Part shown: in pieces, positions 1-6,691 of the stretch
Numbering within the stretch: position 1 is the stretch's first letter
Layout of the letters: every line of letters begins with the position of its first letter
Origin: CAYMRB01 sp964392615
GTDB lineage: Bacteria; Planctomycetota; UBA8108
DNA: 9,457 nucleotides
Assembly: GCA_964392615.1 (NCBI GenBank)
Contig: CAYMRB010000399.1
Coordinates: forward strand, 1-9,457
Reading direction: 5' to 3'
The notes under the pieces: model-generated
Databases searched by the model: none
What the model was told of the DNA's origin: nothing
What the model saw: only the letters and a program-made list of their open reading frames with translations
Position numbers and translations under genes: made by a program

Positions 1-78
1 GACTCCGACTCCGACTCCGACTCCGACACCGACTCCGACTCCGACTCCGACTCCGACTCCGACGCCGACGCCGACTCC
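1..78. repeat. 13-unit hexamer tandem repeat (GACTCC)
   Basis: Thirteen uninterrupted 6-base units run from the left edge. Ten are GACTCC, unit 5 is GACACC, and units 11 and 12 are GACGCC. The tract probably continues beyond the window. In plus frame 1 it reads Asp-Ser/Thr/Ala dipeptides, in frame 2 Thr-Pro dipeptides ending at a stop near 92, and on the minus strand Glu-Ser or Gly-Val dipeptides. The variation falls in the second codon of each unit in frame 1 (TCC, ACC, GCC) and keeps small residues. This suits a flexible acidic linker but does not prove it. Confidence 0.95.
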
Positions 79-225
79 GGCCGCCCCTTGATCCCGCTAC
101 CGCCGATCGGCATGCTGATGGTCTTCGGGCAGCGATGGCTGCGACGCTGGCTTGGCGCTAGCGGCAGTTGCACGCGGATCGAGGCTCGCTTCTCGTCGTG
201 CTCGCACGGAGACAGACCACCGTGA
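1..225 (+). CDS. Possible C-terminal end of a Ser/Asp-repeat protein (partial)
   Basis: Frame 1 is open from the left edge to a TGA at 223-225, giving 74 visible residues. The first 26 are an Asp-Ser/Ala/Thr repeat. A short hydrophobic, proline-containing stretch follows (PLIPLPPIGMLMVFG, about residues 29-43), then a basic segment (QRWLRRWLG) and a polar tail. A repeat linker, hydrophobic patch and basic end resemble C-terminal surface-sorting tails, but the hydrophobic part is short and I cannot assign it to a named sorting class. Two points favour real coding: G or C dominates third codon positions after the repeat, and the stop overlaps the next gene's GTG start as GTGA, as in coupled translation. 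The alternatives are a Thr-Pro-rich frame-2 tail ending near 92, or the N-terminus of a minus-strand protein starting with an ATG at 110-112. The family is not recognised. Confidence 0.35.
   Translation, partial: DSDSDSDSDTDSDSDSDSDSDADADSGRPLIPLPPIGMLMVFGQRWLRRWLGASGSCTRIEARFSSCSHGDRPP
208..212 (+). promoter_or_regulatory. Ribosome binding site that fixes the GTG start at 222
   Basis: GGAGA lies 9 bases upstream of the GTG at 222-224. Starting there puts the signal peptide at residue 1. The upstream ATG at 168 would add 18 residues ahead of it, including a pair of arginines. Confidence 0.6.
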
Positions 226-1580
226 AACCCACTCGCGACGCCGTCCTCTTCTTGGGGCTCGTCCCCTGGCTCTCGGCTCTTCCCGTCGGCGCTCAGGAAT
301 TCGACGTCGGCCTGGATGTCGACGACGTCGCCGCCAGCGAGCTCCAGGTATCCGACACCCACCTCGGGATAGAAGTCCACGATGCGACGGGCCGCTACAT
401 CGTCACGCTCGACCGAGCCACCGGTGAGGAGCTCGCCCGCTTGACGATCTCCACGCCGCCGAGGCAGCAGACCTGGAACGTGCGCCTCTTCGGCGATCGA
501 GTGCTCGTCCATGACATGCTCTTCGATGCCCGCTTGGGCGATCGGGTCGCCGGATTCCCCTCCGGTCGGGTCGTCGCTGCCGGTGAGCAGATCTTCGTGC
601 ACGACCCGCAGAAGAGGCGCCTCGAGATCTACCGCGGCGACGGCAAGATCGTCCGCGCGATCAGCTTTCGCAAGCTCAAGTTCGACGCACAAACCGCGCT
701 GATCCCTGCATCGACGGGCATCGTCCTGACCGGCCAAGGTTCGGTCGCGAGGATCACGGCCAAGGGTCAGACCGCATGGCGAACCAAGCCCGGCCTGCCG
801 CCCCACGCCTTCATCTCCGGGATTTGGCGCGTCAGCGGAAGGGACCGCGACGAGCTTCTGACGTGCACTTTCACGTCGGCAGGAGCCCCGAGATCAAGAA
901 CGTTCTGCGTGTTCTCGAAAGGACGCGCGCGGACGTTTGCGGTGCCGGGAGCGAATTGGCGATTGGTCACCGGCGACGTGGTCGGCTGCGGCCCCTTCGA
1001 CGGCCTGTTCCGTCGCGACAAGCGGCGCTACCGGGTGGTGTCGCTCGGTTCGGGCGCGAGCGGGATCGTCGTGCTGGATCTCGACCGCTGCAAGGAGGTC
1101 GCGCGGTACGAGGGCGTCATGATCGTCGGCGAGGGCTACGCTCTCGTCGTCGGACAGAGGAAGGTCTTCGACGTGGTGACCGGAAAGACCGTGCTCGAGG
1201 TGGCGAGCGACTACGACGTCACGCTCGGGCGTCACTACGTCATCTGCACGAAGGGCCGGCGCTTCGAGATCGTCCCGCTGGGGGAGAGCGATGGCTGGAA
1301 GGGCAAGCTCCCCGCGGGCTGCGAGCTGGCGGAGGGCTACGGCTGCAACGACCCGCACCGTTTCGCCTTCTGGCCCACGACCTCAGCGGACGGCCCGACG
1401 CATACGGGATATCTGGACGTGCGCACGCGGAAGCTCCGCTCGCTGGGCCGTGTCGATCCGCGCGGGCGTCCCAAGCTCCACGACCTCCACTTCGGCGAGG
1501 AAACGACGTTCGTCGTCTACGCCGCGAAGGAGGACAGGAGCCTGCGCGTGCGATCGCGGCCGGTACCGAAGAAGCGGTAG
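222..1580 (+). CDS. Secreted beta-propeller-like protein of unknown function
   Basis: The product has 452 residues from a GTG start preceded by GGAGA. The N-terminus is a Sec signal peptide: a Lys/Arg head, the hydrophobic core AVLFLGLVPWLSAL, and a likely cleavage at VGA|QEF after residue 24. It should therefore act outside the cytoplasm. The rest is made of short alternating beta-strand segments with recurring dipeptides of the kind 'D-x-x-T-G-(K/E)-x-(V/L)', for example DRATGEELARL and DVVTGKTVLEV. These recall PQQ-type or WD-like propeller blades, but no canonical tryptophan docking or WD motif is clear. The mature part has seven cysteines, mostly in the second half, which could form disulfides. 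No catalytic motif is visible. The gene may be translationally coupled to the Ser/Asp-repeat reading frame upstream and lies 93 bases before the cupredoxin gene. The specific function is unknown; a secreted propeller scaffold is the best guess. Confidence 0.75.
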   Translation: MKPTRDAVLFLGLVPWLSALPVGAQEFDVGLDVDDVAASELQVSDTHLGIEVHDATGRYIVTLDRATGEELARLTISTPPRQQTWNVRLFGDRVLVHDMLFDARLGDRVAGFPSGRVVAAGEQIFVHDPQKRRLEIYRGDGKIVRAISFRKLKFDAQTALIPASTGIVLTGQGSVARITAKGQTAWRTKPGLPPHAFISGIWRVSGRDRDELLTCTFTSAGAPRSRTFCVFSKGRARTFAVPGANWRLVTGDVVGCGPFDGLFRRDKRRYRVVSLGSGASGIVVLDLDRCKEVARYEGVMIVGEGYALVVGQRKVFDVVTGKTVLEVASDYDVTLGRHYVICTKGRRFEIVPLGESDGWKGKLPAGCELAEGYGCNDPHRFAFWPTTSADGPTHTGYLDVRTRKLRSLGRVDPRGRPKLHDLHFGEETTFVVYAAKEDRSLRVRSRPVPKKR

Positions 1581-1673
1581 TCGCCGTCGTTGTCGAGGAG
1601 GGAATTCTGCCGCTGCACGACGCTGGCCTCGCCGCCGTGATCTGGTAGAGTGGGCACTTCGAACTCGCCTGTC

Positions 1674-3173
1674 ATGAAGAGAATCGTCCTGCGTCTTCTG
1701 CTCCTCGGGGCTTTCTCGGGGCTTGTGACCGCGGTTGCCGTCCTCCTGTCCTCCTCTCCGGAGACTACCGGGGAGTCGACGGGGCGTACGCTCGTGGCGT
1801 GGAACGCCGAAGCTCGTGTCGTTTCCCACCAGTTGCGCGGGCTGACCGACGCGGAGCTCCGGTCCCTCGAGAGCGCGCTGTCCGCCGACGATCGTCGGTT
1901 TGCGCCTGGATACGAGGCGTGGCTCCTGCGCCCGGGGCTCGAGCGCAGCTATCGGGCCGCGGCCGTGGACGCCCTCGCGACGCTGCGCTCGACGGACGCG
2001 GTGACCGTCATCTCGACCGCGCTCGAACGGCTCGACGAGGAGGACGGCAGCGCCGACGGCGACGTCTTCCACGATCTCGCCGGACTCCTGTCGGCGTGCT
2101 CGCGCGACGAGCTGCGCGCTCGCCGCACCCGCCTCACGAGCCTCGCGCGGCACGCCCAGCGCGCGATGACGCGGCGGATCGGCTGGTTCGGCCTCCTGCG
2201 CGCGAACCGCTCCTTCGCCGACGTCCGGCGCCTCGCGCTCGACAGCGAGCACGGTCACGGCGACGTCCTCGCGTGCCTGCCGATGCTCGACGACGTGTCG
2301 CTGCGCACTCTGAGCGCCGAGCTGCTCCCGCACTTGGTCGAGACGCTCGACGCCGAGGGCTCCGACGCGACCTCGCGACGCCTCTCCGTCGATGCGCTGA
2401 GCTGGCTTCCAGGCCGCGAGGAAGAGGCGTTCGATCTGCTCGCGGCGTCCATTCGCGCCGGGCGCGACGGCGACGCCGCGATCCGCTCGCTGCACCGCAT
2501 CCCGCCGCGGTATTGGCGCGACGGCGAGATGCTGCCGCTGGCGCGATCCGTCGTCGAGTTCGTCGAGAAGTCCCCCGCGCGGCGCCGCAGCGCGCAGTCC
2601 TTCCCGCTGAGCGCGGAGCCGGCCCTGCTCGACGCCGTGCAGCTAGGGTACGACCTCGCCGCGCAGCTCGGCGCCCGAGGCAACGCGGAGCGCGGTCGCG
2701 AGATCCGCCGCGCCCTCGACGCGCTGATCCCGGCCGACGCGCGCGTCGCGCTGGTGCGGACGGTGCCCCACCGCGAACGATACGACCGAGACGTCGTCGC
2801 CGTCGAGGCCGGCGCGCCGGTCCGACTCGTCCTCGACAACGCCGACATCCTGACGCACAACCTCGTCGTCGTTGCATCGGACGCGGTCGAGTCGATCGGT
2901 CGCGCGGCGCAGTTGCTGCAGCTGGGCGACTCACGCCGTCCGTTCGTCCCGAACGCCCCGCAGGTGATCGGCGCGACCGATCCCGTCCCGCCGCGCGGGC
3001 GAGCCGAGGTCCGCTTCACCGCGCCGCAGAAGCCCGGACAATACGCATACATCTGCACGATCCGAGGGCGCTGGACGCGAATGGTCGGCACGCTGGTCGT
3101 CGTGGCCGACCTCGATGCGTGGTACGCCGCGCCGACGATCCCGGCCGGTCGGACCGTGACCGAGACGAAGTGA
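1674..3173 (+). CDS. Membrane-anchored HEAT-like protein with C-terminal cupredoxin domain (altered copper site)
   Basis: The product has 499 residues. Residues 1-26 (Lys-Arg, then a long Leu/Val/Ala core) form a signal anchor or signal peptide. Residues about 50-350 are alpha-helical and repeat-like, with Ala/Leu/Arg-rich helix pairs resembling HEAT repeats. Residues about 370-478 are a cupredoxin domain: VVAVEAGAPVRLVLDN, the first copper ligand in THNLV (His395), the FTAPQKPGQYAYIC strand, and a loop with Cys461 and Met470. I associate this architecture with planctomycete proteins, where the loop normally reads like CTFPGHW. Here it is CTIRGRW. The ligand histidine expected five residues after Cys is Arg466, so a normal type 1 copper centre seems unlikely unless another residue substitutes. 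In relatives the domain suggests electron transfer at the cell envelope. ATG 1674 is chosen over GTG 1650 because it starts directly at the signal sequence, although neither has a strong Shine-Dalgarno site. The gene ends 90 bases before gatE. Confidence 0.8.
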   Translation: MKRIVLRLLLLGAFSGLVTAVAVLLSSSPETTGESTGRTLVAWNAEARVVSHQLRGLTDAELRSLESALSADDRRFAPGYEAWLLRPGLERSYRAAAVDALATLRSTDAVTVISTALERLDEEDGSADGDVFHDLAGLLSACSRDELRARRTRLTSLARHAQRAMTRRIGWFGLLRANRSFADVRRLALDSEHGHGDVLACLPMLDDVSLRTLSAELLPHLVETLDAEGSDATSRRLSVDALSWLPGREEEAFDLLAASIRAGRDGDAAIRSLHRIPPRYWRDGEMLPLARSVVEFVEKSPARRRSAQSFPLSAEPALLDAVQLGYDLAAQLGARGNAERGREIRRALDALIPADARVALVRTVPHRERYDRDVVAVEAGAPVRLVLDNADILTHNLVVVASDAVESIGRAAQLLQLGDSRRPFVPNAPQVIGATDPVPPRGRAEVRFTAPQKPGQYAYICTIRGRWTRMVGTLVVVADLDAWYAAPTIPAGRTVTETK

Positions 3174-3182
3174 GCGCGCTCG

Positions 3183-3201
3183 CTCCGCGGCTCCCGCGGA
3201 G
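3183..3201 (+). terminator. GC-rich hairpin after the cupredoxin gene
   Basis: CTCCGCGG and CCGCGGAG form a perfect 8-bp stem around a 3-base loop (CTC), beginning 9 bases after the cupredoxin stop codon. No T-run follows, so this is not a classical intrinsic terminator. It could slow polymerase, protect the 3' end of the transcript, or separate the upstream gene from gatED. Confidence 0.4.
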
Positions 3202-3206
3202 AGGGC

Positions 3207-3236
3207 TTGTGCCGCCCCCCCCCGGCTCAGTACCGT
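3207..3236 (+). promoter_or_regulatory. Candidate promoter for gatED
   Basis: TTGTGC at 3207-3212 and TACCGT at 3231-3236 are separated by 18 bases that include a run of nine C (3215-3223). Each box matches the sigma-70 consensus at only three positions, though the -10 box keeps its TA start and final T. Transcription would begin near 3243, leaving a short leader with the gatE ribosome binding site. This is a weak prediction in GC-rich DNA. Confidence 0.25.
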
Positions 3237-3250
3237 ACGCGATTCGAGCT

Positions 3251-3256
3251 GGAGAG
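3251..3256 (+). promoter_or_regulatory. Ribosome binding site for gatE
   Basis: GGAGAG lies 7 bases before the ATG at 3264. This selects that start over the in-frame TTG at 3207, which would add 19 Pro/Arg-containing residues absent from the GatE family's usual N-terminus. Confidence 0.75.
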
Positions 3257-3263
3257 CCACCGC

Positions 3264-5228
3264 ATGGACGACTCACTCGACTACGCTGCCGTCGGTCTCA
3301 TCTGTGGGCTCGAGGTCCACCAGCAGCTCCTCACCGACCGCAAGCTCTTCTGCCGCTGCCCGGCCGGCCTCTACACCGGGGACTACGACGGCACCGTCCT
3401 CCGCCACATGCGACCGACTCTCTCGGAGCTGGGCGAGTACGACGGCACCGCGCTGATGGAGTTCAAGACCAAGAAGAACATCGTCTATCTCCTGCACGAG
3501 AGCAACGTGTGCACGTACGAGCTGGACGACACGCCGCCCTTCCTGATCAACACCAAGGCGCTGGACGTGGCGATCGAGCAGTGTCTCATGTTGACCTGCG
3601 ACATCGTGGACGAGGTGCACATCGCCCGGAAGCAGTACCTGGACGGCTCCATCCCCACCGGGTTCCAGCGCACGGCCATCGTCGGCGTCAACGGCAGACT
3701 GCCCTTCCGCGGCCGCGAGCTCTCGATCACCCAGGTCAGCGTGGAGGAAGACAGCTGCCGCGAGGTGTTCGACAAGGGGCACCTCATCGTCTGGCGGGCC
3801 GACCGGCTGGGCACGCCCCTCATCGAGACGGTGACCGGCCCGGAGCTGCGCACGCCCGAAGAGGTGAAGGAGGCGATCCTGCTGATCGGCCGGGTGTGCC
3901 GCAGCACGCTACACGTGCGCACCGGCATGGGTGCGAGCCGGCAGGACATCAACGTCTCCGTTCGCGGCGGCAGCCGGGTCGAGATCAAGGGGGTGCCGAA
4001 GGCCGGCTGGGCTCCGGCACTCGTGCACAGCGAGGCGGTCCGGCAGGTCAACCTGCTGAAGTTGCGCGAGGAGCTGCACCGTCGGGGTTTCGATCAGCCC
4101 GAGAAGATCGCGGTCGAGCACTTCGACGTCACGTGGCTCTTCAACTCCTCCCCCATGGACTGTCTGCGCCAAGAGGGCTTCAAGCGCTTCGTCGAGGAGC
4201 AGCGCCTGCGCCCGGAGTTCGAGCTGGGGGAGGGCGAGTTCTGCGTCCGAGCCGTCCGCCTGCCGGGACTGCGCGGCACGCTTTCCTGGCCCGGGCAGCC
4301 GGGCTTCACGTTCGCCCACGAGCTGGCGGGACGAGTCCGGGTCGTCGCTTGCCTCGACCAGCAACCCATCCTGCTTCACAGCGAGAAGTGGCCGGACTAC
4401 CTCGGTGCGCAACAAGAGCTGGAACGCGTCCGCAAGAAGACCGGCTGCGGACCGGAGGACGCGCTGGTCGTCGTCTGGGGTCCGGAGCAGGACACCGTCT
4501 GCGCGGCCGAGGAGATCCGCCTGCGCTATGCCGATGCTACCATCGGCGTTCCCAACGAGACCCGTCAGCCCTTCGCCGATGGCTCCACGGACTTCGAGAG
4601 GATCCTGCCCGGCCCGGACCGGATGTATCCCGACACCGACAGCCCGCCCCATCGCATCCTGCGAGAGCGGGTGGAGAAGCTCCACGCGGCACTTCCCGAG
4701 CCACCGTGGATCCGCGAGCAGCGCTACGCCGAGGCCGGCCTTCCGCTGCCCGTGATCCACTTCCTCATCCGCCGCGGTGGTGCTCGCCTGGTCGACCTCG
4801 TCGTCGACCGCGGTGTCGCCGACGTGTGCAGCGCCGGCTTCTTCTTCGGCGAGAAGATCAAGAGCCTGCGCCGTCGAGGTGTCGATGTGGACGCCATCGC
4901 CGACGAGCGCTGGTGCGAGCTGTTCGGGCTGTTCTCCGAATACGACGTGCTGCGCGAGGCCTGGAAGCCGCTGGTCGAGGCGATGGCGCGCCAGCCCGAT
5001 CACAGCGTGCGGGAGATCGCCCGTGCTGACGAGCTCGGGAAGCCGCCGCCGCAGTGGCGGGAGATGGTGCAACGGGCCGCCGGTGAGGCCCTGTCCGAGA
5101 ACGCCCTTCGCGACCCCGACCAGGAGCTGCGCTTCCTGATGGGACGGGCGCTACACGATCTGCGGGGCCGGGTCCCGGTTGCCGCGGTGGCCGAGGTTCT
5201 GCGCGACCGGATGGAGGCTCTGGAATGA
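3264..5228 (+). CDS. gatE: Archaeal-type glutamyl-tRNA(Gln) amidotransferase subunit E
   Basis: GatE phosphorylates the gamma-carboxyl of Glu on mischarged Glu-tRNA(Gln) with ATP. It then amidates it with ammonia from GatD, giving Gln-tRNA(Gln) in the cytoplasm. The 654-residue length suits a full GatE. The GatB/GatE catalytic cradle covers about residues 10-270. It includes GLEVHQQL (Glu17 and His19 match the metal-binding Glu/His of GatB), KLFCRCP, the QVSVEEDSCRE block (about 157-167) and the hallmark HVRTGMGASRQDINVSVRGG (217-236), followed by VEIKG. The GAD-type domain that marks GatE and is absent from GatB spans about 300-460. It contains the GatE-specific strings GVPNETRQPFADGSTDFERI and LPGPDRMYPDTDSPP. 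Helical and YqeY-like tail regions for tRNA binding follow, with PPPQWREM near 594-601. A good Shine-Dalgarno site precedes the gene. Its stop overlaps the gatD start as ATGA, so the two subunits are translationally coupled. I see no missing key residue. GatB is excluded by the GAD domain and the paired gatD. Its presence among bacterial-looking genes is unusual. Confidence 0.95.
   Translation: MDDSLDYAAVGLICGLEVHQQLLTDRKLFCRCPAGLYTGDYDGTVLRHMRPTLSELGEYDGTALMEFKTKKNIVYLLHESNVCTYELDDTPPFLINTKALDVAIEQCLMLTCDIVDEVHIARKQYLDGSIPTGFQRTAIVGVNGRLPFRGRELSITQVSVEEDSCREVFDKGHLIVWRADRLGTPLIETVTGPELRTPEEVKEAILLIGRVCRSTLHVRTGMGASRQDINVSVRGGSRVEIKGVPKAGWAPALVHSEAVRQVNLLKLREELHRRGFDQPEKIAVEHFDVTWLFNSSPMDCLRQEGFKRFVEEQRLRPEFELGEGEFCVRAVRLPGLRGTLSWPGQPGFTFAHELAGRVRVVACLDQQPILLHSEKWPDYLGAQQELERVRKKTGCGPEDALVVVWGPEQDTVCAAEEIRLRYADATIGVPNETRQPFADGSTDFERILPGPDRMYPDTDSPPHRILRERVEKLHAALPEPPWIREQRYAEAGLPLPVIHFLIRRGGARLVDLVVDRGVADVCSAGFFFGEKIKSLRRRGVDVDAIADERWCELFGLFSEYDVLREAWKPLVEAMARQPDHSVREIARADELGKPPPQWREMVQRAAGEALSENALRDPDQELRFLMGRALHDLRGRVPVAAVAEVLRDRMEALE
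5213..5217 (+). promoter_or_regulatory. Ribosome binding site for gatD inside the gatE end
   Basis: GGAGG lies 7 bases before the ATG at 5225, within the last codons of gatE. This near-ideal site supports efficient coupled synthesis of both subunits. Confidence 0.75.
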
Positions 5229-6619
5229 GTGAGAAGTCGGACGGGCTCAAAGGTTATCGCGGCCTGGCCCGCAGCCGTCTGGAAGAATGGGGCGTCCAGG
5301 TCTGGAGCGACGTGCGCGTCGTCAACGCTGCCGGCAGCGTCTTCGAGGGCGTCATCCTGCCCCGTAGCGAAAACTTCGACGACCTGCACTTCGTGGTCAA
5401 GATGAAGACGGGGTACAACGTCGGCATCCACGTCGATCGCGTCGCCTCGATCGAGAACCTGGGCTACAAGAAGGCGGTCTACAAGATCCCCGAGAAGGAG
5501 TTCCCCACCTCCCCGGACTTGCAGAACGTCACGCTGCTGGGGACCGGCGGCACGATCGCCTCCCGCCTGGACTATCGCACCGGCGCGGTGATCCCCGCCT
5601 TCACGCCGGGAGAGCTGTACGGCGCCGTTCCCGAGCTGGCCTCCATTGCGAACCTCACCACCCGCAAGATCTTCGGCGTCTTCTCGGAGAACATGGGCTG
5701 GCAGGAGTATGTGACCCTGGCCGAGGCCGTGGGTCGAGAGATCGAGGCCGGTGCCGCCGGGATCGTCATCGGCCACGGCACCGACACCATGGGCCACACC
5801 GCGGCCGTCCTCAGCTTCATGATCCAGGACAGCCCGGTGCCCATCGTCCTGGTGGGCAGCCAGCGCAGCTCCGACCGCCCTTCCAGCGACGCGGCCTTGA
5901 ACCTCATCCATGCGGTGAAGGCCGCCGCCCGGGGCCCCATCGCCGAGGTGCAAATCTGCATGTTCGGCCCCACCTCGGACCGCTACGGCTTGCTGCATCG
6001 GGGCACCCGCTGCCGCAAGATGCACTCCTCCTACCGCAGCACCTTCCGGACCGTCGGCGACACGCCGCTATGCCGGGTCAGCGAGGATTCCTTCGAGACA
6101 CTCACCGATGACTACGTGCGCCGGGACCCCGAGCGACAGGTCAAGATCGATACCGCCCACGACGATCGCGTCACCATCCTCTACTACTATCCCGGCATGA
6201 GGCCGGACGTGGTGGAGGCCGTGGTCGAGAAGGGGTATCGGGGCATCGTCATCGCCGGCACGGGATTGGGACACGTCAACCGGCCCCTCTTCCCGGCGCT
6301 GAAGAAGGCCGTCGAGCAGGGCGTGCACGTCGTGATGACCGTGCAGACCCTGTGGGGCTACGCCCAGATGTACGTCTACGACACGGGCCGCGACCTCCTC
6401 GACATCGGCGTCGTGCCCCTCGACAACATGCTGCCCGAAACCGCGCTGATGAAGCTGGGCTGGGTGCTGGGGCACACCGACGACCACGGCGAGGTCATGC
6501 GGATGATGCGGGAAGTGGTCAACCACGAGATCACCCCTCGCGAGCCGCACAACGGCTACCTGATCCTCCAGGGCGGCCTGCCGGAGACGGAGGCGTTTAT
6601 CAAGGGGCACTGGAAGTAG
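5225..6619 (+). CDS. gatD: Archaeal-type glutamyl-tRNA(Gln) amidotransferase subunit D
   Basis: GatD is the glutaminase subunit. It hydrolyses glutamine and supplies ammonia to GatE for the transamidation of Glu-tRNA(Gln). The 464-residue protein has the small N-terminal beta domain typical of GatD and absent from plain L-asparaginases (about residues 20-90, with VRVVNAAGSVFEGVILPR). An asparaginase-fold domain spans about 100-430. The catalytic threonine is Thr110 in GTGGTIAS. The second pair is Thr186-Asp187 in GHGTDTM, and the lysine is Lys265 in RCRKMHSS, so the full Thr-Thr-Asp-Lys set is present. Downstream blocks also fit GatD: GIVIAGTGLGHV (340-351), QTLWGYAQMYVYDTGRDL, and DNMLPETALMKLGWVLGHT (400-418). 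The start overlaps the gatE stop by ATGA and has a strong GGAGG. A free-standing asparaginase is unlikely given the N-terminal domain and the gatE partner. Ala is mostly GCC and Leu mostly CTG, unlike the gene upstream of the pair. Confidence 0.95.
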   Translation: MSEKSDGLKGYRGLARSRLEEWGVQVWSDVRVVNAAGSVFEGVILPRSENFDDLHFVVKMKTGYNVGIHVDRVASIENLGYKKAVYKIPEKEFPTSPDLQNVTLLGTGGTIASRLDYRTGAVIPAFTPGELYGAVPELASIANLTTRKIFGVFSENMGWQEYVTLAEAVGREIEAGAAGIVIGHGTDTMGHTAAVLSFMIQDSPVPIVLVGSQRSSDRPSSDAALNLIHAVKAAARGPIAEVQICMFGPTSDRYGLLHRGTRCRKMHSSYRSTFRTVGDTPLCRVSEDSFETLTDDYVRRDPERQVKIDTAHDDRVTILYYYPGMRPDVVEAVVEKGYRGIVIAGTGLGHVNRPLFPALKKAVEQGVHVVMTVQTLWGYAQMYVYDTGRDLLDIGVVPLDNMLPETALMKLGWVLGHTDDHGEVMRMMREVVNHEITPREPHNGYLILQGGLPETEAFIKGHWK

Positions 6620-6652
6620 GGCATGGGCTGACCGCTCGGTGGCCGCCTGACC

Positions 6653-6678
6653 CCGCGAGCCGCGCCCACTTCTCGCGG
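6653..6678. terminator. Weak hairpin in the convergent gap
   Basis: CCGCGAG (6653-6659) and CTCGCGG (6672-6678) can pair as a 7-bp stem around a 12-base loop. The hairpin lies in the 72-base gap between the gatD stop and the convergent minus-strand gene. It has no T-run on either side. Its position would suit a shared stop for both transcripts, but in DNA this GC-rich such a stem could arise by chance. Confidence 0.3.
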
Positions 6679-6691
6679 CAGCTCAACTCCG

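Noticed and set aside
1..112. Minus-strand start (ATG at 112-110) reading Glu-Ser repeats off the left edge
   Set aside because: It is possible, and resembles the acidic linker at the other end, but it has no signal peptide or lipobox before the repeat. The plus-strand frame has the GTGA overlap and good third-position composition.
1623..1651. Possible promoter CTGGCC/TAGAGT before the cupredoxin gene
   Set aside because: The spacing is 17 bases but the -35 box is a poor match and the -10 is only partial; not strong enough to annotate in GC-rich DNA.
1383..2495. A 370-codon open frame on the minus strand
   Set aside because: It is antisense to the propeller-like and cupredoxin genes, rich in Arg, Ala and Glu, with no recognisable motif and no ribosome binding site logic.
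3207..3263. Upstream TTG start for gatE
   Set aside because: It would add residues not expected in the family and cross the C9 run. The ATG at 3264 has GGAGAG at the proper distance.
1799..5029. A very long open frame (1076 codons) on the plus strand across two genes and a gap
   Set aside because: It overlaps the cupredoxin gene and gatE in another frame. Its translation is almost entirely Arg, Ala and Pro with no domain, as expected from shadow frames in high-GC DNA.
5225..6619. Reading the gatD product as an ordinary L-asparaginase
   Set aside because: It has the extra N-terminal domain of GatD and overlaps gatE by ATGA, which is decisive for the amidotransferase subunit.
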